44,093 bases of DNA from an uncultured Burkholderiales bacterium (GCA_903831655.1 CAIKYO010000297.1:1-44093), one strand, 5' to 3'. Counted from the stretch's first letter, positions 24,787 to 32,853 are shown. Program-made: numbers and translations. The notes: generated by a model not told the origin, from the letters alone.

Positions 24787-25989
24787 TCAAGCATTCAACG
24801 GGAAGATGGGTTCTGCCTCTCTGTATTCCCTGGGCACAATCACCTTGATGTCACCTTTGATGACTTGAGTCATCAAGGGTTGTGCACCTGTGTTTTGGCC
24901 GTTGATGAACTGTGTGGGACCAAAGGGCAGGAAGTGATCGCTAAAAGTGCTCTTGTTCAAAGCATCAATGATTGCGGCACGATCGGTAGATTTTGCGTGA
25001 TCTATCGCATCTGCCAACAACTTCACTGCTGTGTAGGTCAACCACACTTCATAGCTGTAAAAAAGTCCTTTCGCTTCTACCCGTTTTTTAAGCGCGAATG
25101 CACGCTTGTCTTTGGGATTAAACCAATGGTTGCAATCAATAATGCCGTTGGCTGCATCAGGGAACTCTTTGACAAATTTGTAGCTAGATGCTGCGCCCCC
25201 TAACACCGAGTAAATGGCCTTGGGCACGACCTTTTGCTGTTTCATGGTGCGAACCAAGAGCGCGTACTCATCAAAATAATTGGCTGGAATCACGATATCG
25301 GGATTCACTTGCTTCATGCGCAACACAATGTTGTTGAAGTCTCTCGTGGGGTTGGGGTGCTTTAAAACCTCTTTGATTTCATAGCCATAACCGGGCAACT
25401 CCGCGGACAACAAATTGGCGGTTCCAGTGCCAAACAGTGATTCCTCATGAATGATCATCACTGTTTTTGCAGGCTTACCAGCGGCCGTATTCAGTACGTG
25501 CAAATTAGAAACTGCAATTTGTGCGCATTTTTTGTAACCAGGCCCGAAGCGGAAGGTGTTTTTCAAGCCACGCTCCATGATTTGGTCAGCAACACCAACG
25601 TCAACCACGTGAGGCAAGTTGTATTTGGCCGCAGTTTGTGTGGTCGCGAGACAAATGGCGGAAGCGTAAGCACCCACCACCGCACATACACCAGCATCGT
25701 TCATTTTTTCAACTTCAGCACTTCCGCCTTGAGGCGTGGACTGAGCATCTCCAAGAAGGGCTTCAATTTTGGCTCCACCTAAGGAGCGAATGCCACCGGC
25801 TGCATTGATGTCCTCAATGGCCATCAATGCCCCAGTGCGACACTGCTGACCCGAATAAGCCAAAGCACCTGTTACAGGGTGGATGATTCCAATTTTTACG
25901 CTTTGCGCTTGAGCGCCTCCGACCATTGGAAAAGCAAGCGTTGAGGCTGCAGCCACGCTTTGAGAAATGAATTGACGACGAGAATTCAT
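24787..25989 (-). CDS. livK: LivK-type periplasmic substrate-binding protein with Tat-like signal
   Basis: This 400-residue receptor belongs to the Leu/Ile/Val-binding family (type I periplasmic-binding fold) for the LivHMGF importer. The ATG at 25989 has an excellent Shine-Dalgarno (AAAGGAGA, 5-nt spacer). The N terminus, NSRRQFISQSVAAASTLAF, carries a twin-arginine motif and should be cleaved after AQA. The mature part begins VKIGIIHPVTGALAYSGQQ and contains the ligand-pocket region EKMNDAGVCAVVGAYAS. It is the first gene of the operon and should be preceded by its promoter. The ligand is unknown; by context it is the substrate of the HyuAB pathway rather than a branched-chain amino acid. 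Confidence 0.92.
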   Translation of the reverse strand: MNSRRQFISQSVAAASTLAFPMVGGAQAQSVKIGIIHPVTGALAYSGQQCRTGALMAIEDINAAGGIRSLGGAKIEALLGDAQSTPQGGSAEVEKMNDAGVCAVVGAYASAICLATTQTAAKYNLPHVVDVGVADQIMERGLKNTFRFGPGYKKCAQIAVSNLHVLNTAAGKPAKTVMIIHEESLFGTGTANLLSAELPGYGYEIKEVLKHPNPTRDFNNIVLRMKQVNPDIVIPANYFDEYALLVRTMKQQKVVPKAIYSVLGGAASSYKFVKEFPDAANGIIDCNHWFNPKDKRAFALKKRVEAKGLFYSYEVWLTYTAVKLLADAIDHAKSTDRAAIIDALNKSTFSDHFLPFGPTQFINGQNTGAQPLMTQVIKGDIKVIVPREYREAEPIFPLNA

Positions 25990-26495
25990 CAAAATCTCCT
26001 TTGAGTGATGGGTCAAATTTATTGAAATACTTTAGTAGGTAAGCATACATTAAAGACAAAGGGTTCTGTGGCTCAGGCCTTTAAAAATTTTATGAGTCGT
26101 TTAACGATCTCGACTCACTGAGTTGCAATCAGCAAACTCTCGGCTAGCTATCAACCCTATGGAAATAGGGAGTTTTGAATTTAAGAATTGAGACGCAAAA
26201 ATGTCAGAAGCAATCTCAATTCCTGAATAGATAAGAAGGGCTATGGTCAGCCCCTTTCTTACTGCAGCGGCCAAGCTCAGGCTCACCCTATGGTTTTTCA
26301 AAATCAAGTCAAGATTGCATTAGCTTTTATGCTGTCCTTTAAGCAAAAAATGAAAGCTTAGAAATCCACCCTCAAAAATTAATACAAAAGATTTCATAAA
26401 ACAAACGATAACCAGTGGCCTACTCTTTGCTTTGATAAACACATTGATAAATTTCTGACACCCCTACCATCCCTATTCATTTGAGGTAAACATCA
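25990..26495. other. Divergent intergenic region, livK operon / 26.5-kb gene
   Basis: I see no credible gene in these roughly 500 bases; the open frame at 26101-26307 (minus) has no Shine-Dalgarno and no recognisable content. The promoter of the 13-gene livK operon should lie in the left part. A weak candidate on the minus strand is TTGTCT, 16 bp, TACTAA. Two hairpins occur: CCCTAT-GGAA-ATAGGG at 26155-26170 followed by AGTTTTGAATTT, and an imperfect AAGAAGGGCT/AGCCCCTTTCTT at about 26233-26260. No known regulator site is recognisable. Confidence 0.35.
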
Positions 26496-26975
26496 ATGAT
26501 CACCAATGTCAACCAAGCCAATGCCAGTTGGACCATTCAATCTGGCAATGCACAACAACAAAGACAAAAAAGTTCGCAAGATCTTTTTTCAGCCATAGCT
26601 TCTGGTGACTTAGCGAGCGCACAAAAAGCTTATGCAACACTCACACGATCAGGTCTAAATGGGGGCTCTACGCCTGCATTGAATCCCAACACACCGATTG
26701 GCCAAATTGGCAAAGCTCTTGAAAGAGGAGATATAGGCTCCGCGAAATTGATTGCTGGAAGTCTGCAAGCCCTCCAGCAAAACGGACCAGCTGTATCTAA
26801 GTCTATCAAGAGTGCTTTTAACAACGTGTCTTCGGCATCTTCAGGTGCATCAAAAGCTTTGAGCACGCTCAGCAACCTAGAGCAGTCTATTCAAGCAAGC
26901 GAAAATTCATCATTAAGTGCGAAAAACCCCTTGAGTCAATTTGGACTAGGAAGTAAATTCAACTCTCTGGTTTAA
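26496..26975 (+). CDS. Hypothetical protein with a two-fold GD-x-SA helical repeat
   Basis: I do not recognise the function. The 159-residue protein starts at an ATG preceded by TTGAGG (about 7-nt spacer) and is followed by a strong terminator, so the gene is probably real. No signal peptide or membrane span is seen. Two related units are visible: DLFSAIASGDLASAQKAYATL (29-49) and IGQIGKALERGDIGSAKLIAGSL (68-90), sharing A-x-x-x-GD-(L/I)-x-SA followed by a helix. The C-terminal third is Ser/Ala-rich and probably disordered or coiled. Gln and Ser are abundant. Its neighbours (Spy-like secreted protein, flagellin) suggest an envelope or surface context, but this is weak. Confidence 0.65.
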   Translation: MITNVNQANASWTIQSGNAQQQRQKSSQDLFSAIASGDLASAQKAYATLTRSGLNGGSTPALNPNTPIGQIGKALERGDIGSAKLIAGSLQALQQNGPAVSKSIKSAFNNVSSASSGASKALSTLSNLEQSIQASENSSLSAKNPLSQFGLGSKFNSLV

Positions 26976-27013
26976 GCCGTTAAAGCCCCTTTTTTTTGGG
27001 TTTTTCGCGATTT

Positions 27014-27053
27014 CAAAACGAGCTCACAGAAATAGTGAGCTCGTTTTGTTTTT
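27014..27053 (+). terminator. Strong Rho-independent terminator
   Basis: A perfect 14-bp stem (CAAAACGAGCTCAC paired with GTGAGCTCGTTTTG, 7-nt loop AGAAATA) is followed by five Ts. It lies about 40 bases after the stop of the 26.5-kb gene and separates it from the next gene. A weaker CCC/GGG hairpin with T runs lies just upstream (26986-27005). Confidence 0.9.
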
Positions 27054-27132
27054 ACTGAAGAATTACATTTAAATGTCTGGTTGTGCTGCGCTTTTAAGCT
27101 ATCGTGTGAACATATCAAAGGCGAGCTATGCA

Positions 27133-27699
27133 ATGAAGATTCAATCCAAGAAACCTCACTTTACCCATTTTCAATTCGTCTTGATGATTTCGCTATTGGC
27201 AAGTGCATCGAGCGTTTTTGCCCAGTTCGGTGGTGGAGGGATGGGGGGCGGTATGGGCAGACGTGGAGGCATGGGACAAGGTCACTCCGACGTGAGCAAC
27301 AACAACTCTGGCTCTATTGCCAATCCAGCGAACGCGATTCCAGAACAGCTCATTCAAGAGCTTTCTGCACTTGAATACGATTTGAGATTGACTCAGGATC
27401 AAGTGCCTCAGTGGTTGATGTTTTCAGACAGAGTTAGAGCCTACATCGATGATCAAATCAGAAACAAACTTAAAGAACAAAGCACTCAAATGTCAGTACA
27501 GGGTAAAACCTTGGGCTTGCAATATTTAGAGCAAGTCGTCAACACCGAGCAAAATAAATATTCGGATTTAGAAGACATTCAAATCCAAGCCAAATTACTC
27601 TACCCAAACCTCAATGCAAATCAAAAGTTGCTTATGGACCTGAGAATGTCAAAAATAGTCTCTCCTAACTTATACCTTTATCTTTCACCCGCTAAGTAA
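27133..27699 (+). CDS. Secreted Gly/Met-rich protein, Spy/CpxP-like
   Basis: This 188-residue protein has a clear Sec signal peptide (MKIQSKKPHF, then FVLMISLLASASSVFA, cleavage after residue 30). A short Gly/Met-rich stretch follows at residues 32-50 (FGGGGMGGGMGRRGGMGQG), then a helical domain. LTQDQ (86-90) and LNANQ (160-164) resemble the paired LTxxQ motifs of the periplasmic chaperones Spy and CpxP. The Met and His residues in the Gly-rich stretch could bind a metal. The ATG at 27133 is preceded by AAAGGCGAG; an in-frame start 20 codons upstream lacks a Shine-Dalgarno and would bury the signal peptide. The Spy-like assignment is inference from motif spacing only. Confidence 0.7.
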   Translation: MKIQSKKPHFTHFQFVLMISLLASASSVFAQFGGGGMGGGMGRRGGMGQGHSDVSNNNSGSIANPANAIPEQLIQELSALEYDLRLTQDQVPQWLMFSDRVRAYIDDQIRNKLKEQSTQMSVQGKTLGLQYLEQVVNTEQNKYSDLEDIQIQAKLLYPNLNANQKLLMDLRMSKIVSPNLYLYLSPAK

Positions 27700-28104
27700 A
27701 AACTTCAACTACTGCATTTGAATGCAGCATGAAAACCATCACAAAGAACGCGTCATTAAGCGATTACTTAAAGAAGTGAATATTCCTGCGAAAAATAAAA
27801 TTTCGCAAAAGTAATCTGATCCATCAACAGCAATCAATCAATTTCTATTGAAGTTGAAGCTTTCCAATGATTTCGGGAGTTGACCAGAAGACTCAAAAGG
27901 CGTTACAGCTTTTTCAGTCGTTACACCCCCCTATTTTTATCAAAAGAATTAATAATCTATCTACTTTATTTGTATTTCAATTTGCTTTTCCTTTTTTTTG
28001 ACCCCCTTGCAAATTCAAGTTTTGAATTTGGCTTAATCAAGGTTTCGACAGAAAAATCAAAAGCTTTAACGAAAATCAAAAAAATACTCACCCAAGGAAT
28101 TGAA
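27700..28104. other. Intergenic region upstream of flagellin
   Basis: No credible gene is seen. Two perfect 7-bp inverted repeats occur: CTGCATT/AATGCAG at 27712-27727 (2-nt spacer) and TGCGAAA/TTTCGCA at 27787-27807 (7-nt spacer). Neither is followed by a T run, so these are not typical terminators. Positions 27920-28010 are rich in T and C. The flagellin Shine-Dalgarno AAGGA is at 28094-28098. An in-frame reading of this region from 27880 would add 75 non-flagellin residues and is not supported. Confidence 0.45.
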
Positions 28105-30195
28105 ATGCTAAGTCTGAACACAAATAACAATGCCTTGATTGCACAAAACGCGATCAATTCCAGTTCAAAAGATATTTCTACGGCCATGCAAAGGCTATCT
28201 ACAGGGAAAAAAATTAATTCAGCTGCTGACGATTCCGCTGGATTGGCAATCTACAACGCAATGAACAGCCAGGTCATGAGCTATGCGTCAGCTCTTAGCA
28301 ATGTTCATCAAGTGATCGCGATGAACTCTCAAGCAAGCAGCGATCTTCAAAACATAACGACCATATTGAGCAGCATGAATGCACTGGCAATCAGTTCTGC
28401 CTCTTCCAGCACAAACTCAGCCACAAAGTCCATCAATCAAACCCTATTCAGCCAATATCGAAGTCAAATAGATTCCATTGCAAATGGATCAAGCTATAAC
28501 AACTTAAATCTTCTCAACGGCACTCTTGGCGCAACTTCTTTTCAAATCAACACCAACCAAGGCAATCAAATATCGGAAATCTTCCCGGTTGCTTTATCCT
28601 CCAATTTAGGAATTCTCTCTCCCGTTGGGGTCACTTCATCCTCGATCAGTACAAACGCATTAACGTATGGTGATTTGAGCATTAATGGTTACACCGTTCC
28701 AACCTCTTTGGCCAGCAGCGACAACCTCTCGTTCTCTAACAATTCGGGCTCTGCCATCGCCAAAGCCGCCGCCATCAATTCCATTAGCAGTTCATCTGGG
28801 GTTGCCGCATCTGTGAATCCCAACACTGTCTCAGGCTCAGCAGTGACAACCAGCGCAACCATTTCAGGAACACTAACTCTAAATGGTCAAGCCATTTCCA
28901 TCTCTGAGTCATCGAGCAATAGCATTGATTTGAACAGACAAGCCGTTGTCTCATCCATCAATGCAGTTTCAGCTCAATCCGGAGTCATCGCAATCGATTC
29001 CGGGGACTCCACACACGGAATTTCTCTACAAGCCAAAGATGGGAGAAACATCACCATCGCGTTTGATGGCGTGCTCACCAACTTAAACACAGGCTTGGCT
29101 GCTGCAGGAACCTACGCAGGTAGCATTACACTGACCAGCACCTATGGCAATTCGATCAATTTGGGCAGTACTCCGAGCGGAAACATAGCCAACGCAGGTT
29201 TCTCTATTGGTAATTTTTCAGCTAATTCTGCGCAATATTCAACCTCTAAACGCGCCGGTGTAACCTCAGCCCCATTGACTTTATCTGCCAACGATTTGGT
29301 AATCAACGGCATTTCGATTGGAGCACCTGTATCCACGTCTGACACGGCAACTGTATCGAACCTCTCCTCCACCCCAACATCAAGCGCTATTTCATTGGCT
29401 GCAGCCATCAATGCTGCAAGCTCTACAACCCAGGTCAGCGCAATTGCAAATCCCAACGTTCTGATTGGAAATGCTTTTACGGCATCGACGGTCACCTCCA
29501 TCTATTTAAACGGCCAAGCCATCACTGCAAGCCTGAGCGCCAGCTCAACCCTTTCTGACGTGGTGACCTTGCTCAACAAAAACACAGGCACAACTGGAGT
29601 TACAGCGTCAAACAACGGAAGTGGCTTGACTTTGACCGCACAAGACGGAAGAAACATCTCCATTAGCCTTAACTCAACATCAGGCGACGGCGGCTCTCCT
29701 CTAGGACTGGCAGGTCTATCCATTCCCAGCAACTCAATAGTTAATCCGATTACCTTCATTTCGTCTGTAACACTCAGCTCGGCCAGTCCTTTTTCAGTCA
29801 GCAGTGGTTCTGCAGGCAACACCAATTTCAAGGCCTTAGGCTTTACAGCGGGTACTCTTGGAGGATCCTCCAACTCAAAAAGTCTGACAAATCTAGACAT
29901 TTCAACTCAATTGGGGGCAAAAATCGCCATGAATGTTTTGAAGTCTGCGATGTCCACAGTCTCCAATCAGCAATCCATTTTGGGCGGCACCGTGAACTCA
30001 ATGGGTTTTCAAGAAGACTATTTGGTTGGCACTCAAACCAATGTCAGTACCGCTATGAATGACCTGATGTCTACGGATTATGGGCAAGAAACCACTCAAT
30101 TGGCGAAATCGCAAATCATCCAACAAGCCGCAACGGCAATGCTCGCTCAAGCCAACCTCAATAGCGATTTGGTGCTATCCCTATTGAAACATTAA
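28105..30195 (+). CDS. fliC: Flagellin, long form with duplicated central module
   Basis: Flagellin is the filament subunit exported through the flagellar hook channel. The ATG at 28105 has AAGGA 6 bases upstream and starts the canonical N terminus (LSLNTNNNALIAQNAI, then RLSTGKKINSAADDSAGLAI). The C-terminal D0/D1 helix segment ends with QLAKSQIIQQAATAMLAQAN. The 696 residues exceed the roughly 280-500 usual for betaproteobacteria. The extra length is a Ser/Thr/Asn-rich, Cys-free centre with two copies of a roughly 135-residue module (see the repeats). No other flagellar genes are in the window. Tyr and Lys are scarce in the centre, as expected of exposed D2/D3 domains. The C-terminal Ser-Leu-Leu-Lys-His end is slightly unlike the usual LxLLR. 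Confidence 0.93.
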   Translation: MLSLNTNNNALIAQNAINSSSKDISTAMQRLSTGKKINSAADDSAGLAIYNAMNSQVMSYASALSNVHQVIAMNSQASSDLQNITTILSSMNALAISSASSSTNSATKSINQTLFSQYRSQIDSIANGSSYNNLNLLNGTLGATSFQINTNQGNQISEIFPVALSSNLGILSPVGVTSSSISTNALTYGDLSINGYTVPTSLASSDNLSFSNNSGSAIAKAAAINSISSSSGVAASVNPNTVSGSAVTTSATISGTLTLNGQAISISESSSNSIDLNRQAVVSSINAVSAQSGVIAIDSGDSTHGISLQAKDGRNITIAFDGVLTNLNTGLAAAGTYAGSITLTSTYGNSINLGSTPSGNIANAGFSIGNFSANSAQYSTSKRAGVTSAPLTLSANDLVINGISIGAPVSTSDTATVSNLSSTPTSSAISLAAAINAASSTTQVSAIANPNVLIGNAFTASTVTSIYLNGQAITASLSASSTLSDVVTLLNKNTGTTGVTASNNGSGLTLTAQDGRNISISLNSTSGDGGSPLGLAGLSIPSNSIVNPITFISSVTLSSASPFSVSSGSAGNTNFKALGFTAGTLGGSSNSKSLTNLDISTQLGAKIAMNVLKSAMSTVSNQQSILGGTVNSMGFQEDYLVGTQTNVSTAMNDLMSTDYGQETTQLAKSQIIQQAATAMLAQANLNSDLVLSLLKH
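28660..29070 (+). repeat. Flagellin central module, copy 1
   Basis: Residues 186-322 of the flagellin. Landmarks in order are DLSINGYTVP, SGSAIAKAAAIN, VNPNTVSGSAV, TLNGQAISIS and QAKDGRNITI. The second half resembles the flagellin hook IN motif. It is paralogous to copy 2 at the protein level; the DNA has diverged. Confidence 0.75.
29275..29676 (+). repeat. Flagellin central module, copy 2
   Basis: Residues 391-524 of the flagellin. Landmarks in the same order as copy 1 are DLVINGISIG, SSAISLAAAIN, ANPNVLIGNAF, YLNGQAITAS and TAQDGRNISI. The shared order and spacing show an internal duplication of about 135 residues. Confidence 0.75.
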
Positions 30196-30263
30196 GGATT
30201 TAGGCTGAAGATATAGAATGTTACTGATTGTTTTAAGCCAAATAGGCTACAGGAGCATTTTCA

Positions 30264-31412
30264 ATGAATTTCGGTCTAACCCCAGAGCAACAAACATTAA
30301 AAGAACATGTCAAAGCTCTGCTTGATAAGGTTTGTCCACTCGATTATGTGGCTCGTTGTGATGAGCAACTAACCCCCCCTAGAGAAGCGTTCAAAGCACT
30401 TGCCGAACATGGATGGCTCGGCATGATAGCACCAGAAGAATATGGAGGCGCAAATGCTTCAGCAGCTGATTTGGCTGTTTTGCTCGAAGAAACTGGATAT
30501 CACTTTGAGGAACTAGGACTTTGGCTCTTTAGAAGCTACACATTTGGCTGCTATGCCATTTTGAAAAATGGTACCGAGGAGCAAAAACGTTTCTTTGTCC
30601 CAAAGACAGTGAGCGGAGAGTTCACATACGCTTTTGCACTCACTGAGCCCGATTCAGGCTCTGATGCAGCTGCTTTGCGCACTCGAGCTGAGGCTGACGG
30701 GGATGATTTCATCATCAATGGACGCAAACAATTTATTTCAGGCTTTGACATCGCAGACTATGCATTGGTTGCCCTGAGAACCAGTCAGCAGGAGAAAAAA
30801 CAAAAAGGCATTAGCACTTTCCTGATCAACACAAAACTCCCTGGGATTGAAGTTCGACGCATACCCACATTGGGCCAACATGCAATTGGCACCACAGAGG
30901 TGACATTCACCAATGTTCGAGTACCCAGATCCGCTTTACTTGGCGAATTGGATATGGGATGGTCTATTTGTGAGGACACGCTTCGATATGAGCGTCTCTG
31001 CCTTTCAGCTGCTCGCATTGGAGCGGCCAGGTGCGCATTTGAATTTACTTTAGATTACGCCAAAAATAGACTTCAATTTGGCAAGCCCATTGGAAGCTTT
31101 CAAGTGATTCAGCACAAGTTTGCTGACATGAAAGTCATGCTTGATACGGCTCAAACCATGGTTTTGCGCTATGCGTGGTTAATGGATAACAACAAGTCAG
31201 AGAGAGCCGATACAGCAGTGCTCAAATACTTGATTGGTGAATCTTACAAGTCCATCTCAGACACATGCCTTCAAATTTTAGGGGGATATGGCTATTGCAT
31301 GGAATATCCCATTCAGCGCTTTTTCAGAGACTCTCGCCTAGCAACAATTGGCGGCGGCACCTCTGAAATTCAGAAAAACATCATTGCAGGCACACTCGGG
31401 CTCAAAGGCTAA
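30264..31412 (+). CDS. Acyl-CoA dehydrogenase
   Basis: This 382-residue flavoenzyme introduces a 2,3 double bond into an acyl-CoA and passes electrons to ETF. Family motifs are FALTEPDSGSDAAAL (FAD/substrate), FTNVRVPRSALLGE, and the C-terminal QILGGYGYCMEYPIQRFFRD with IGGGTSEIQKNIIAG. The medium-chain-type catalytic Glu (YEGT) is Gly here; Glu243 in RYERL on helix G is the likely base, as in isovaleryl-CoA and long-chain types. The Shine-Dalgarno AGGAG lies 8 bases before the ATG. It ends in an 11-bp convergent overlap with the crotonase-fold gene on the minus strand. The chain-length preference is not readable. Confidence 0.94.
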   Translation: MNFGLTPEQQTLKEHVKALLDKVCPLDYVARCDEQLTPPREAFKALAEHGWLGMIAPEEYGGANASAADLAVLLEETGYHFEELGLWLFRSYTFGCYAILKNGTEEQKRFFVPKTVSGEFTYAFALTEPDSGSDAAALRTRAEADGDDFIINGRKQFISGFDIADYALVALRTSQQEKKQKGISTFLINTKLPGIEVRRIPTLGQHAIGTTEVTFTNVRVPRSALLGELDMGWSICEDTLRYERLCLSAARIGAARCAFEFTLDYAKNRLQFGKPIGSFQVIQHKFADMKVMLDTAQTMVLRYAWLMDNNKSERADTAVLKYLIGESYKSISDTCLQILGGYGYCMEYPIQRFFRDSRLATIGGGTSEIQKNIIAGTLGLKG

Positions 31413-32007
31413 TCCTGTTCCTAGCCAGCTCCAAGGCTTTTTGCAGTGGGGAGTCCGTGACCACTTCGCTCACCAAACCCCATTGCAAAGCCCTTTGTGC
31501 ATCAATCAAGCGTCCAGTGAGTGCAAGATAGGACATGACTTTGGGGTTGACCATCAGCCCCACAGATTTGACGATCTGTGCACCTGGAACAAAACCAAAG
31601 TTAATCTCTGGCATTCCCAATCGTGCTTGCTCGTGGGCGATCACTACATCTGAACATTGCAAGATAGGTAAAGCCCCACCCAGACAATAACCCTCCACCG
31701 CACAGAAGATGGACTGCGGCATCTTTCTCAGCAAATGACACCTCCAGTGCTCGGTTGCGGCCCTCGCTTTTTTCAATAGCTCCGGAGAGCGAGTGGAACT
31801 ATCAAAAAAATCTTTCATGTCCATACCCGATGAGAAATGACCCCCAACTCCGTAGATCACAAGAGCTTTGATGTCATCTCGATAACGCGTCTCCAACAAA
31901 ACCTTTTCAAAAGCGAGGGTCAATTCAACGCCAATGGCGTTGCGCTTATCAGCTCGGTTAAATCCTATTAGACGCAAGCCTGGATTAGGATCTTCAATGA
32001 GTAACAT
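31402..32007 (-). CDS. Crotonase-fold protein, C-terminally short, HCHL-like
   Basis: This 201-residue enoyl-CoA hydratase/isomerase family protein has the oxyanion-hole motif HFSSGMDMKDFF and the segment EGYCLGGALPILQCSDVVIA. It also has the Glu-bearing GMPEINFGFVPGAQIVK. The GMDMKDFF, EHWRCHLLRKM and GFVPG segments recall hydroxycinnamoyl-CoA hydratase-lyase (feruloyl-CoA hydratase/lyase), of about 276 aa. This protein stops about 60-70 residues early, right after the conserved LTGRLIDAQRALQWGLVSEVV block, so the C-terminal helices used for trimer contacts and the HCHL active-site Tyr are missing. It could be a genuine short paralogue or a decayed gene. It starts 3 bp after the stop of the neighbouring crotonase gene. 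Confidence 0.82.
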   Translation of the reverse strand: MLLIEDPNPGLRLIGFNRADKRNAIGVELTLAFEKVLLETRYRDDIKALVIYGVGGHFSSGMDMKDFFDSSTRSPELLKKARAATEHWRCHLLRKMPQSIFCAVEGYCLGGALPILQCSDVVIAHEQARLGMPEINFGFVPGAQIVKSVGLMVNPKVMSYLALTGRLIDAQRALQWGLVSEVVTDSPLQKALELARNRISL

Positions 32008-32010
32008 GAA

Positions 32011-32853
32011 CTAAACGCCTTTCCCAGGCTTGGTCTTGCCTGCCAAAAAACTTGCGACGGCCGCCGCTCTTGCCGAGGTTTCCCCAGCTTGCTTTGATTT
32101 CAATTCTGCAAATTTGGCCGCTGTGAAATTCACACTGGCATCCCAACTCATGCTGGGCACATGAGCAATTGTCTCTTTTGTGAATTGCAATGCCAGCGCG
32201 TCTTTTTCACAAAAAGAAGTGGTCAAGGACAAAACCTCTTGGGTCAACACTTCGGACATAAAGCTCAAAGTAACAAGCCCGATTCTTTCAGCCTCTTGGG
32301 TGTCAAAGGTTTTTGGAGAACGCTCGACACAGCGTTTGACACCCGCCTCTGCTACGCCATGGAATCGATGACTTGCAGGCTCAAAAGTTCGGGTCAATTG
32401 ATGGACCTCTTCCTCTTGTATGACAAATTGAGCATACTCTTCTGCAAAAACAACATCGCATCCCTCAAGCAACTGAATCCCTGCAAAATGACAAACACCT
32501 CGAACTTTTGCAACAACGGGCTGTGGCATGAGTGCCAAATCCCGGTGACAACATTGTTCAAATCGATCCAAAATGGCGCGAACTTTTGCGTCGGGTTTGA
32601 TTGAACCTTGTGAAAAATCTGTAGTCAACAAACCCTTGCAAAAATCTACCCCAACTGAATCAATCACGAGCACTCGAACCTGAGAGTTCTCTCTAGCCGA
32701 TTGAATAAAATCACAAAAAGCATCCATCATCTCTGGGGACCAAAGAAAGTCATTGTGGACACTTCCTAGGCGAATCGTCATCAAACCTTGCTCCAGCTTT
32801 ACTTGAACCAAGGGATCTGACTCTTCATGGGTAAGAGCAACAGGTTCTGTCAT
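32011..32853 (-). CDS. Divergent enoyl-CoA hydratase/isomerase family protein
   Basis: This 280-residue crotonase-fold protein is recognised by VRVLVIDSVGVDFCKGLLTTDF (first oxyanion loop), VRGVCHFAGIQLLEGCDVVFAEE (second loop) and a C-terminal helical part ending ASFLAGKTKPGKGV. The second loop lacks the usual GGG run (HFAGI in its place), so its chemistry may differ from plain hydration. The C-terminal end resembles HCHL-type proteins. It is the first of two crotonase genes on this strand, with only 3 bp between them. Divergent promoters with the enoyl-CoA hydratase at 33116 are expected in the 262-bp gap. Confidence 0.8.
   Translation of the reverse strand: MTEPVALTHEESDPLVQVKLEQGLMTIRLGSVHNDFLWSPEMMDAFCDFIQSARENSQVRVLVIDSVGVDFCKGLLTTDFSQGSIKPDAKVRAILDRFEQCCHRDLALMPQPVVAKVRGVCHFAGIQLLEGCDVVFAEEYAQFVIQEEEVHQLTRTFEPASHRFHGVAEAGVKRCVERSPKTFDTQEAERIGLVTLSFMSEVLTQEVLSLTTSFCEKDALALQFTKETIAHVPSMSWDASVNFTAAKFAELKSKQAGETSARAAAVASFLAGKTKPGKGV

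Noticed and set aside
26101-26307. 68-aa open frame on the minus strand in the livK upstream gap
   Set aside because: No Shine-Dalgarno, no family resemblance, and it contains the hairpins noted for this gap.
27769-27795. Possible sigma-28 (flagellar) promoter TAAA-N15-GCGAAAAA
   Set aside because: Only five of eight bases of the -10 match and it lies over 300 bp from the flagellin start.
27880-28104. 75-residue N-terminal extension of flagellin
   Set aside because: Hydrophobic and basic sequence unlike flagellin; the internal ATG has a good Shine-Dalgarno and gives the canonical N terminus.
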